A stretch of DNA of 32,020 bases from Rikenellaceae bacterium (GTDB taxonomy: Bacteria; Bacteroidota; Bacteroidia; Bacteroidales; Rikenellaceae): assembly GCA_017936385.1 (NCBI GenBank), contig JAGBFQ010000006.1, positions 1 to 32,020 on the forward strand, in the 5' to 3' direction. This document shows positions 1 to 7,303 of the stretch, piece after piece. Made by a program: the position numbers and the translations under genes. The notes below the pieces were generated by a model, which was given only the letters and a program-made list of their open reading frames with translations, was not told where the DNA came from and made no database searches. The number at the start of each line of letters is the position of its first letter. The first letter of the stretch is position 1.

Positions 1-137
1 ACCTCAAGTCGCTTTATGGGGTAAGGGGATTTTGTGTCTGCGACATTTCTGTTGTGCAAGAAATATGTACAATAAAATGAATTTTGTCGCTTTGCAAGCA
101 AAATCCCACTAAACCCTATAGGTTGCGGATTTGAGGT
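1..137. repeat. Nested imperfect inverted repeat (long hairpin)
   Basis: The outer arms ACCTCAA (1-7) and TTGAGGT (131-137) are exact complements. Further in, GGGATTTTG near 26-34 pairs with CAAAATCCC at 99-107, and GCGACA at 40-45 pairs with TGTCGC at 85-90. The whole 137 bases can fold into one interrupted hairpin. No reading frame is supported here. It may be a dispersed intergenic repeat or a MITE-like element; its left boundary coincides with the window edge, so it may be longer. Only the complementarity is seen; mobility is inference. Confidence 0.65.
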
Positions 138-150
138 AAACCTATATATT

Positions 151-360
151 ATTGGAGAGGGCACGTAAGTTCTCTTTATCCCAATCCTTCTATCTTTCTG
201 CAAGGGCGCGTAAGTTTTTTCGTATCCCTATCCATTTAGCCTTTTATGGGCCTATTACTTTTGTTAAACCTTCATATTATTGGAGAGGGCGCGTAAGTTC
301 TCTTTGCCCCATCCTTCTATCTTTTGCAAGGGCGCGTAAGTTCTCTTTGTCCCAATCCTT
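151..360. repeat. Two tandem units of about 127 bp with four GGGCRCGTAAGTT copies
   Basis: The core GGGCRCGTAAGTT occurs at 159-171, 204-216, 287-299 and 330-342. Copies 1 and 3 lie 128 bp apart and copies 2 and 4 lie 126 bp apart, so the arrangement is two tandem units each with two cores. Each core is followed by CTCTTT or a variant, and three are followed by (C)CAATCCTT-like sequence. The array abuts the 3' end of the leftward regulator gene. The short open frame across it only translates the repeat and is not believed. Function unknown. Confidence 0.7.
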
Positions 361-365
361 TTTAG

Positions 366-995
366 TTAATACTTGCGCGGCGAAATAACCCCCTCCAAGC
401 GATAAATCTCACGGACATCAGCCTTATTAACCTCAACCGCATCAAACCTCTCGGTATCGGGAGCCTCCAAGCGCAACACCTCGGAAGAATCCGATGCACG
501 CAAGCGACGGAACAACACCCGTTTATCACACACTACAAGACAATCAGAACCGGGCACCAACTCCTCCATATCAACCACCCGTCGCATCACAACAACCGAA
601 CCCGTAGGCACCTCATCACCCATGGCTCGGCCACAATAAACCGCCGCAAAATCGCATCCTGCAAACATCGGCAAACGCAACTCTCCCGCGCGCACATAAC
701 TATCCGGCGCAAGCACATATTTTTCGACATCTGCCTCAAAATAGGGCAAACGCAATGCACTGATTTCCATCGGGTCGAGAAACATATCACCCTCACCGGC
801 CAACACCCAAGCCTTACTGATTTGCGGATATCGTTTGCATATCATATCGGCCAAGTCGCGGCTGATTCCGTTGTTGCCGCGTTTTATTTGGTAGAGATTC
901 TCGGAACGTGCCAAGCCAATCTCACGGCCGAACGAGTTGACACTCATTCCGACCCACTTTATTATTTGCTCAAGACGCTGCCATTCGGTAAGCAT
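366..995 (-). CDS. S24/LexA-fold transcriptional regulator, catalytic residues replaced
   Basis: This 209-residue protein has an N-terminal helix-turn-helix (about residues 8-62, including SVNSFGREIGLARSENLYQI) and a C-terminal LexA/CI-like S24 domain (about 95-205). In active S24 proteins a Ser-Met pair (G-x-SM-x-P) and a later Lys form the self-cleavage dyad. Here the pair reads GRAMGDEVP with Ala124 at the Ser position, and LFRRL places Arg163 near the Lys position. It is therefore probably a repressor that cannot autocleave, or one controlled by a ligand. The ATG at 995 was chosen because the 47 upstream codons in frame run antisense through tRNA-Arg. It is divergent from the tRNA, whose -33 element lies only 5 bp from this start, so it might bind there. 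The regulon is unknown. Domain call is by motif, not by search. Confidence 0.8.
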   Translation of the reverse strand: MLTEWQRLEQIIKWVGMSVNSFGREIGLARSENLYQIKRGNNGISRDLADMICKRYPQISKAWVLAGEGDMFLDPMEISALRLPYFEADVEKYVLAPDSYVRAGELRLPMFAGCDFAAVYCGRAMGDEVPTGSVVVMRRVVDMEELVPGSDCLVVCDKRVLFRRLRASDSSEVLRLEAPDTERFDAVEVNKADVREIYRLEGVISPRKY

Positions 996-1000
996 AACAC

Positions 1001-1031
1001 TTGTAGTTCTTTTTATTTTTTCATACCTTTG
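1001..1031 (+). promoter_or_regulatory. Bacteroidota-type promoter for tRNA-Arg
   Basis: TTG at 1001-1003, 20 nt, then TAccTTTG at 1024-1031, 18 bp before the tRNA 5' end. It matches the Bacteroidota primary-sigma consensus and lies just behind the divergent regulator start at 995. Confidence 0.75.
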
Positions 1032-1048
1032 CGCGTCGCGTTTGTCTT

Positions 1049-1120
1049 GGCCCCGTAGTTCAATGGATAGAATGCAAGATTCCGGTTCCTGTGATATGGG
1101 TTCGATTCCCGTCGGGGCTA
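1049..1120 (+). tRNA. tRNA-Arg (anticodon CCG)
   Basis: A full cloverleaf is seen. The acceptor GGCCCCG pairs with CGGGGCU (one G-U). The D-arm is GUUC/GAAU, the anticodon loop is UUCCGGU with CCG, and the T-arm is AUGGG/CCCGU around UUCGAUU, with discriminator A. The anticodon stem has one A-C mismatch. CCA is not encoded. It decodes CGG. No clear terminator follows. Confidence 0.93.
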
Positions 1121-1273
1121 CAACATTTCGCGGCACTTCTGCTCACAAATATAATGATTTTGCATAATTCCAGCAACAGTTTCGCAGGTTTATTGTATTT
1201 TTAAGCAGATGCAATGTAATAGTTTCCGTCCTAAATGTTGTAGTTTCAGGGTACGACCGCACTTTTTTAGCTA

Positions 1274-3250
1274 ATGATTGACCAACTGACCATAGACCGA
1301 ATTTTTGCCGCAGCCGACATCGTGGATGTTGTGGGCGATTTCGTCACGTTGCGTCGTCAAGGTGCCAACTACCAGGCTTGTTGCCCGTTCCACACCGAAA
1401 AAACGCCATCGTTTGTGGTGTCGCCCGCCAAGGGTGTTTTCAAGTGTTTCGGCTGCGGCAAGGGTGGCAACGTCGTCAGTTTCATCATGGAGCACGAGGG
1501 TATGGGCTATGTCGACGCCCTCAAATATCTGGGACGTAAGTACGGAATCGAGATACAGGAGAAGGAGCGCACGGCCGAGGAGGTCAAACGCAACGACGAC
1601 CGCGAGAGTATGATGGTGCTCAACGGTTGGGCGGCCGAATATTTCAAAAAAGCACTTACCAGCACGCCAGAGGGACGTAACGTCGGTTTGAGTTACTTCC
1701 GCGAGCGAGGTTTTACGGAGGCCACCATCGAGAAGTTCGGCTTGGGCTACTGCCCCGAGGGGTACGACACCTTCTCGAAAGCGGCACTTGCGGCGGGCTA
1801 CAAAGAGGAGTTCCTTGTGGGTACGGGCCTTTCGTTCAAGCGCGAAGGACACGACACACTGACCGACCGTTTCTATGGGCGCGTGATGTTTCCGATTCAC
1901 ACGGTGAGCGGACGAGTGCTGGCCTTTGGCGGACGAACGCTCAAAACCGACAAAACGGTTGCCAAATACAAAAACTCGCCCGAGAGCGAGATTTACCAAA
2001 AGCGAATGACCCTCTACGGTCTGTTCTTTGCCAAGAAGGCCATCTCGCAACTCAAGTGCGCCATCTTGGTCGAGGGCTACACCGATGTTATTTCGATGCA
2101 CCAAGCGGGAGTCGAGAACGTCGTGGCCTCGTCGGGCACATCGCTTACCACCGAGCAGGTCAAACTACTCAAACGTTTCACCGAGAATATTACGGTCATG
2201 TACGACGGCGACGCAGCGGGATTGAAAGCCTCGTTGCGCGGCATCGACATCATCCTCAAAGAGGGCATGAACGTGCGTATTGTGCAGTTGCCACCCGAGC
2301 ACGACCCCGACTCGTTTGCCAAGGCTCACACGGCCGACGAGGTACAAGAGTACATACGTTCGCGCGAAGAGGACTTCATAACCTTCAAATGTAAGTTATT
2401 GATGGCCGACTCGGCGGGTGACGTACAGGCTCGTTCGGCGGTGATTCGTGATGTGGTGGGGTCGATTGCCGAGATTCCCGACGCCATTACGCGCGCCATG
2501 TACGCCAAGGAGTGCGCCGTGATTATGGACGTAGACGAGAACCTGCTGTTGGGCGAGGTTGCCAAATTGCGGGCAGGGCTAAGCGGAGATGCCGAGGAGC
2601 GTGAATTCTTTGAGCGCCAACGCCAACAAAAGATGCAAGAGGCGGCCGAGACGCTCCGCCAAAGTTCGGCTTCGAACTCGGGCACCGCCATCGGAAGCGG
2701 CATCGAGGAGTTGGAACGCGAATTGACACGCTACCTGATACGTTACGGCCACTTGTCGTTTGACATCAAGGAGGGGACGCAACTCAAAGAGTACAACGTA
2801 GCCGAAACCATCGTCGATATGATGCGCAACGTCATCGGTTTCGATTTTCAGAACCCGGAGTGTCGCGCCATCTATGAATGTTACGTCGAGCACATGACCG
2901 AACCGGGAGTCGAAGTACCTCTGTCGCACTTTATCAACTACCCCTCGGCCGAGGTTTCGAACATGGCAGTCAACCTGCTGACCATGGATGATAATTATAT
3001 TCCGAGCAAACTTTGGAGCGAGCATGACATTGGCGTGTCGTCGGAGCGCGACCGTCTTTCGGAAGCTCTGCCACGCGCCATAATGCTCTATAAATCGAAG
3101 GTTATCGAGCGTCTGTCGGCCACCTTCCAGGCTCAACTCAACAATCCCGACATCGACGAAGATACCGCCCTCGATATTGTTGGCAAGTTGCGTGTGCTGA
3201 ACAACGAGCGCAACGACATCGCCCACAAACTCAAGCGTCTGATACTATAA
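1274..3250 (+). CDS. dnaG: DNA primase DnaG
   Basis: Synthesises RNA primers for replication, with the DnaB helicase. The 658-residue length is normal for Bacteroidota DnaG. The N-terminal zinc-binding domain has C37-P-F-H40 and C58-F-G-C61. The RNA polymerase domain follows, with YFRERGF and GRVMFPI segments. The Toprim part carries the catalytic Glu267 (ILVEGYTD) and Asp311/Asp313 (YDGDAAG). The C-terminal part (about 450-658) is the helicase-interaction region and is less conserved. The start follows TTTTTTAGCTA with no Shine-Dalgarno, as is common in this phylum. It stands alone and converges with the radical SAM gene. No convincing TAnnTTTG promoter was found in 1121-1273. Confidence 0.97.
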   Translation: MIDQLTIDRIFAAADIVDVVGDFVTLRRQGANYQACCPFHTEKTPSFVVSPAKGVFKCFGCGKGGNVVSFIMEHEGMGYVDALKYLGRKYGIEIQEKERTAEEVKRNDDRESMMVLNGWAAEYFKKALTSTPEGRNVGLSYFRERGFTEATIEKFGLGYCPEGYDTFSKAALAAGYKEEFLVGTGLSFKREGHDTLTDRFYGRVMFPIHTVSGRVLAFGGRTLKTDKTVAKYKNSPESEIYQKRMTLYGLFFAKKAISQLKCAILVEGYTDVISMHQAGVENVVASSGTSLTTEQVKLLKRFTENITVMYDGDAAGLKASLRGIDIILKEGMNVRIVQLPPEHDPDSFAKAHTADEVQEYIRSREEDFITFKCKLLMADSAGDVQARSAVIRDVVGSIAEIPDAITRAMYAKECAVIMDVDENLLLGEVAKLRAGLSGDAEEREFFERQRQQKMQEAAETLRQSSASNSGTAIGSGIEELERELTRYLIRYGHLSFDIKEGTQLKEYNVAETIVDMMRNVIGFDFQNPECRAIYECYVEHMTEPGVEVPLSHFINYPSAEVSNMAVNLLTMDDNYIPSKLWSEHDIGVSSERDRLSEALPRAIMLYKSKVIERLSATFQAQLNNPDIDEDTALDIVGKLRVLNNERNDIAHKLKRLIL

Positions 3251-3280
3251 CACCATCAACCGCGCACCCGCCAAACACCT

Positions 3281-4303
3281 CTACCCTTCACACTCGGTCA
3301 CAATCGGGTCCACTCGGTCGAAGGTGCCGTAGAGTTGTTCCGAGGCGGCGCGGCAACCCCCGCGACATACATCCCACAATTTACACGTAGCACAATGCTC
3401 GGGCACTCCGCCATAGTGGTTCGACAGATGGGTTGCATCGAGAATCTCGGCTATGTGATTTTTGTATATATTTCCAAGCACGCGTGGCGAGTGGTTGCAA
3501 AAACGCACGTCACCGCGATAGTTGACCGTCAGCGGACGGTTGCGAATATCGGTGTTGCAGTGCGAGAACACAACACACGGATAGTCATCGGGGTTAAGCA
3601 CGCACATAGGCGAACACACGCCGTTGAAAAGTATCATTCGTCGGTCGACCGCGGCGCGACTTGCCTCCGCAAAGGCCTCGCGCAACTCCGCATTGCTCAA
3701 CATCAACTCACGAGCGTGACAAATGCCCAATCCACCGATATTGAAACGGTTGAACATCGCCTGCTCACACCCCAAACTCTTGTACAGTTCCAATGTCGGT
3801 GTGATATGTTCACGATTGAGCCTTGACAGGATAAATACAGGTGTCAGCCAGCCCTGACGAGTGTCGGCCGCACGACGTGCCGTGGTCATACACCTCTTCC
3901 ACGAGCCAGCAAGACCCGTTATCGAGTCGTGTAGCGTGGGGTTGTCGGCAAGTATGGGGATTTGGATACGTTCGACCCCGAGGTCATTCATAATGGCCAG
4001 CGTGTCGGGAGTCATCATCGTGCCGTTGGTGAGCAGGTTTACACTCGCACCGGCCCAACGCGCCGTCCACACAAGGTCGTGCAGGCGGGGCATAAGCAAG
4101 GGTTCACCTCCCGACATCGAAATCTGCTCGACCGTGGCCTGCGACAGAAGTCGGCGCAGGGTGCGTCGTGCCAGACGGAAATCGGGCGCATCGGCCGAAG
4201 TGTCGCCCTCGGCCTTCCAATGGTTATAACAGAATTTACAACGCTGATTGCAGGCATCGGTGGTTTCGAACACCACCAGCCCAAGCGTCATTTTACTCGA
4301 CAT
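3281..4303 (-). CDS. Radical SAM/SPASM enzyme of a putative rSAM/lipoprotein system
   Basis: A 340-residue radical SAM protein. C18-N-Q-R-C22-K-F-C25 binds the SAM-cleaving [4Fe-4S] cluster, and SGGEPLL follows as the SAM-contacting motif. From about residue 220 a SPASM-type auxiliary-cluster domain begins (CNHS, then CATC, CRGGC). Such enzymes commonly modify a peptide or protein encoded next door. Its neighbour is the small membrane/lipoprotein-like gene whose stop overlaps this start, which resembles the rSAM/lipoprotein pairing described in TIGRFAM for Bacteroidales (TIGR04133/TIGR04134, from memory). The ATG at 4303 was preferred over GTG 4309 because GGAG lies 7 nt ahead of it; ATG 4291 is also possible. 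The substrate and modification are unknown. Confidence 0.85.
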   Translation of the reverse strand: MSSKMTLGLVVFETTDACNQRCKFCYNHWKAEGDTSADAPDFRLARRTLRRLLSQATVEQISMSGGEPLLMPRLHDLVWTARWAGASVNLLTNGTMMTPDTLAIMNDLGVERIQIPILADNPTLHDSITGLAGSWKRCMTTARRAADTRQGWLTPVFILSRLNREHITPTLELYKSLGCEQAMFNRFNIGGLGICHARELMLSNAELREAFAEASRAAVDRRMILFNGVCSPMCVLNPDDYPCVVFSHCNTDIRNRPLTVNYRGDVRFCNHSPRVLGNIYKNHIAEILDATHLSNHYGGVPEHCATCKLWDVCRGGCRAASEQLYGTFDRVDPIVTECEG

Positions 4304-4847
4304 CGTCACTCTCCGCTTGGTCTGCGTCGTCCTCCTCTTTGGCGGGAGCGGCCACGATTGTCACATCAAAACTCTTGGTGAGTTTCTCTTGTTTGATTTC
4401 ACCCTCGGCATCTTCGCCATAAACGTTTATCTTGGCCTTGCCTACGTAATCACCAACCTCAAAGACATCTTCAAACCAATGATTCTTATCTATGCTAAAA
4501 CAATCCTTCTGAAGCGACTTGCCATCCTCGGCCAACACCTCATATGAGAAATAACGATATTCGAAATATCCACCCAAACGAAGGGTATCTCCATTAACCA
4601 GCGAATCGCTTCTATTTACCAAATAGTAATAAGGTGGTTGCTCGCCCGGGTCGTAGCAAGAAACAAAATGTTTGCATGACTGCGTTGTCACGGCAGTTGT
4701 AAGAGTCAGGAGAAGTCCTCCGATTTTGAATTTGGTACGCACCGCACGGGCGTTTTTTCCACGGCTGAACCAAACCCACGCCGACGCTGCAACAAAGGCA
4801 ACGGCAAGGGCGGCAACTACAAAGGGCGTTGTAAGTTTACGTTCCAT
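4293..4847 (-). CDS. Small membrane-anchored/lipoprotein-like partner of the radical SAM enzyme
   Basis: 184 residues. Residues 8-27 form a hydrophobic segment (FVVAALAVAFVAASAWVWF). A second hydrophobic stretch, LLLTLTTAVTTQSC, ends in Cys58 and resembles a lipobox, although it sits unusually far from the N-terminus. Cys64 and Cys116 are the other cysteines. The middle (70-165) looks like a small beta-rich domain, with NVYGEDAEG near 141, and the C-terminus (170-184) is very acidic. The gene shares 11 bases with the downstream radical SAM gene and has its own strong promoter at 4873-4904. I read it as the likely protein substrate or partner of that enzyme. This is inferred from pairing; the sequence does not prove membership of the known lipoprotein family. 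Confidence 0.7.
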   Translation of the reverse strand: MERKLTTPFVVAALAVAFVAASAWVWFSRGKNARAVRTKFKIGGLLLTLTTAVTTQSCKHFVSCYDPGEQPPYYYLVNRSDSLVNGDTLRLGGYFEYRYFSYEVLAEDGKSLQKDCFSIDKNHWFEDVFEVGDYVGKAKINVYGEDAEGEIKQEKLTKSFDVTIVAAPAKEEDDADQAESDDVE

Positions 4848-4872
4848 AAAAAAATAATGCTTGATTATTATA

Positions 4873-4904
4873 CAAAGGTATGCATCATATTCTATTTTCC
4901 CAAA
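4873..4904 (-). promoter_or_regulatory. Promoter of the rSAM/lipoprotein operon
   Basis: Read on the minus strand: TTTG (4904-4901), 20 nt, TAccTTTG (4880-4873), then about 25 nt to the ATG at 4847. It is a near-perfect match to the Bacteroidota consensus. Confidence 0.82.
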
Positions 4905-4925
4905 TATTTATGATGGATTTTACTC

Positions 4926-4966
4926 AAAAAAAAAAAAAGCGCGCTCCAATAAATTCGGAACACGCT
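4926..4966 (-). terminator. Rho-independent terminator after gltA
   Basis: On the minus strand AGCGTGTTCC (4966-4957) pairs with GGAGCGCGCT (4947-4938) with two G-U pairs and a 9-nt loop, then a run of T through 4926. It ends the DUF1573-Nfn operon 23 nt after the gltA stop. Confidence 0.85.
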
Positions 4967-4988
4967 CATTTTCAAACTAATACTTGCG

Positions 4989-6371
4989 TTACACACCCAA
5001 GTACTCAAGGATGGCTTTGGCAGCACCACGGCCTGCACCCATAGCAAGGATTACCGTAGCAGCTCCCGTCACAGCGTCACCGCCCGCAAAGACACCCTTA
5101 CGAGTGGTCGCTCCAGTCTCGTCAGCCACAATACCGCCACGACGAGTAGTCTCCAGGCCACCCGTGGTCGATGCAATCAGCGGGTTGGGCGAGGTTCCGA
5201 GGGCCATAATCACTTGGTCACACTCAATCTCGAACTCGCTACCCTCGACGGGGATAGGACGGCGGCGACCCGAATCATCAGGTTCACCAAGCTCCATACG
5301 GATACATTTCACGCTACGCACAACGCCATTCTCGTCGCCAAGGATTTCGAGCGGGTTGCACAGCATACGAAACTCGATACCCTCCTCCTTGGCGTGGTGA
5401 ACCTCCTCCTTACGCGCGGGAAGCTCCTCCTCCGAACGGCGATACACAATAAAGGCATCCGAGCCAAGGCGTTTTGCGGTACGCACAGCATCCATAGCCA
5501 CGTTACCGCCACCGACAACCACCGTGCGACCACCCTTAAAGATAGGGGTATCGTACTCGGGGTCGTAGGCGTGCATCAGGTTGGCACGAGTCAAGAACTC
5601 GTTGGCCGAAACCACACCGTTCAAGTTCTCGCCGGGAATACCCATAAACATAGGCAGACCAGCACCCGAACCGATAAACACAGCGTCGTAGCCCTCATCA
5701 TCCATCAGCGAGTCGATGGTCACGGTACGGCCCACAATCACGTCGGTCTCAATCTCAACGCCCAGAGCCTTAACCTTCTCGACCTCTTTGGCCATAATCT
5801 TATCTTTGGGCAGACGGAACTCTGGAATACCATACACCAACACGCCACCGGCCTTGTGCAGTGCCTCGAAAATCTTAACCTCGCAGCCGGCCTTTGCCAA
5901 ATCCGAAGCGCAAGCCAGACCTGCAGGGCCCGAACCAATAACAGCCACACGTTTGCCGTTACGCGGCGCAACGTTCACCTTTGCGGCACCATTTGCGTGA
6001 CTCCAATCGCCCACAAAGCGCTCCAGCTTGCCAATAGCAACGCTCTCGCCCTTAACACCAAGAATACACGAGCCTTCGCATTGGTTCTCTTGGGGGCACA
6101 CGCGGCCGCACACCGAAGCCAGCAGGCTATCTTCCGAAATAATCTCGGCAGCACGGGCAATATCGCCTTTGGTAATTTGCTCAATAAAGTCGGGAATTCG
6201 AATCGACACAGGGCAATGAGCCACACAACGGGGATTCTTGCAGTGCAGGCAACGGCTCGCCTCCAACTGCGCCTCCTCGAGGTTATAGCCATAGCACACC
6301 TCTTCGAAATTTGTCGCACGCACCTTGGGGTCTTGTTCGCGTACGGGAACTCTGGGTATTTTGTTTGCCAT
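4989..6371 (-). CDS. gltA: GltA-like NADPH-dependent oxidoreductase (NfnB/SudA-type large subunit)
   Basis: 460 residues, the usual length for the homotetrameric GltA/NfnB family. The N-terminal ferredoxin-like domain has two cysteine sets, C41-x2-C44-x4-C49-x3-C53 and C88-x3-C92-x5-C98-x3-C102, for [4Fe-4S] clusters. An FAD Rossmann motif follows (VIGSGPAGLA, about 145), then an NADPH Rossmann motif (VVVGGGNVAMDA, about 285). GltA proteins are often annotated as glutamate synthase small subunit. When they lie directly behind an FNR-like 2Fe-2S subunit, as here, they usually form Nfn (NADH-dependent ferredoxin:NADP oxidoreductase) or a sulfide dehydrogenase-like enzyme. No GltB large subunit is in the window, which favours the Nfn reading. 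The 18-nt gap to the upstream subunit indicates one transcript. Confidence 0.92.
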   Translation of the reverse strand: MANKIPRVPVREQDPKVRATNFEEVCYGYNLEEAQLEASRCLHCKNPRCVAHCPVSIRIPDFIEQITKGDIARAAEIISEDSLLASVCGRVCPQENQCEGSCILGVKGESVAIGKLERFVGDWSHANGAAKVNVAPRNGKRVAVIGSGPAGLACASDLAKAGCEVKIFEALHKAGGVLVYGIPEFRLPKDKIMAKEVEKVKALGVEIETDVIVGRTVTIDSLMDDEGYDAVFIGSGAGLPMFMGIPGENLNGVVSANEFLTRANLMHAYDPEYDTPIFKGGRTVVVGGGNVAMDAVRTAKRLGSDAFIVYRRSEEELPARKEEVHHAKEEGIEFRMLCNPLEILGDENGVVRSVKCIRMELGEPDDSGRRRPIPVEGSEFEIECDQVIMALGTSPNPLIASTTGGLETTRRGGIVADETGATTRKGVFAGGDAVTGAATVILAMGAGRGAAKAILEYLGV

Positions 6372-6389
6372 AATATGCTCCTCCTAATC

Positions 6390-7274
6390 TTATTTATCCA
6401 ATCCGATTTTACATTTATGTCCCGCAGCACGCTCCTCGGCAATCTTGCGGGCACGCTCCTCGAGGTCACGGTATTGGCGACTGCGGCGCATAGCCTCGTC
6501 AAAGTCCACCTTCGAACCATCAAACTCGGGACCCTCGACACACGCAAAGCGGGTCTTGCCATCCACCGTCACACGGCACGCGCCACACATTCCCGTACCA
6601 TCCACCATCAACGGGTTCATACTCACGATAATAGGCAGCGAGTATTTGCCGGCCGTAAGCGTAACGAACTTCATCATAATCAGCGGACCGATGGCCACAA
6701 CTTGGTCGTATTGTTTGCCTTCATTCTCAATCAGTTCGCTCATAAGGCCCGTAACCAAACCCTTATAGCCTGCGCTACCGTCGTCAGTCGCGATATAGAG
6801 GTTGCCAGCCACGGCACGCATCTCGTCGGTCATAATCAGCGTTTCGGCATTCTTGGCACCCACAATCACATCGGCCTTGATTCCGCGCTCGCTGAGCCAT
6901 TTAACCTGAGGATAAACGGGGGCAGCACCCACGCCACCTGCCACAAACAGAAAACGTTTACCGGCAAGCGCTGCGGGGTCCTCGGCCACAAATTCCGAAG
7001 GGTGTCCCAGCGGGCCTGCAAAGTCACAAATCGAATCGCCCTCGGCATAAACACACAACTTCTTGGTACTTGCACCGATGGCTTGGATAACAATCGTTAC
7101 GGTTCCTTCCGTGGGGTTGTAGTCGGCAATGGTAAGCGGAATACGCTCGCCCTTCTCATCCACACGCAGAATAACGAATTGTCCGGGTTTTGCTGCTGCC
7201 GCCACGCGGGGTGCGTGGATTCGCATCAGCGTAATGTCGCGGGTGAGTTGCCTTTTTTCTAAAATCTTAAACAT
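6390..7274 (-). CDS. FNR-like FAD/2Fe-2S subunit (NfnA/SudB type)
   Basis: 294 residues of the sulfide/dihydroorotate dehydrogenase-like FAD/NAD-binding family. The N-terminal FAD-binding barrel includes RIPLTIAD (45-52). The NAD-binding motif is VAGGVGAAP (111-119). Near the C-terminus D225, C230, C233 and C245 have the D/C/C/C pattern used by Nfn small subunits for a [2Fe-2S] cluster. In Nfn this subunit takes electrons from NADH and works with the GltA-like subunit to couple ferredoxin and NADP. The gene is 18 nt ahead of gltA and 29 nt behind the DUF1573 gene, so all three are probably co-transcribed. The direction of catalysis in vivo cannot be told from sequence. Confidence 0.9.
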   Translation of the reverse strand: MFKILEKRQLTRDITLMRIHAPRVAAAAKPGQFVILRVDEKGERIPLTIADYNPTEGTVTIVIQAIGASTKKLCVYAEGDSICDFAGPLGHPSEFVAEDPAALAGKRFLFVAGGVGAAPVYPQVKWLSERGIKADVIVGAKNAETLIMTDEMRAVAGNLYIATDDGSAGYKGLVTGLMSELIENEGKQYDQVVAIGPLIMMKFVTLTAGKYSLPIIVSMNPLMVDGTGMCGACRVTVDGKTRFACVEGPEFDGSKVDFDEAMRRSRQYRDLEERARKIAEERAAGHKCKIGLDK

Positions 7275-7303
7275 TGTCCAAAAGTTTTAACTTGTATCTT
7301 GGG

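Noticed and set aside
151-360. CRISPR-like interpretation of the repeated cores
   Set aside because: Cores are 13 bp, spacing is uneven (45, 83, 43 bp), the intervening sequence is itself duplicated, and no cas gene is present.
152-388. Short plus-strand frame translating ARKFSLSQSF repeats
   Set aside because: It is the translation of the intergenic GGGCRCGTAAGTT repeats and has no independent sign of coding.
996-1136. 47-codon N-terminal extension of the S24-like regulator
   Set aside because: It reads antisense through tRNA-Arg; the ATG at 995 starts directly with the HTH region.
1121-1273. Possible dnaG promoter such as ATGATTTTGC near 1160
   Set aside because: The TA of TAnnTTTG is not conserved and no -33 is at the right distance.
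5214-7262. 682-codon open frame on the plus strand
   Set aside because: Antisense to the Nfn-like pair, His/Thr/Asn-rich shadow composition with no domain; the minus-strand genes are certain.
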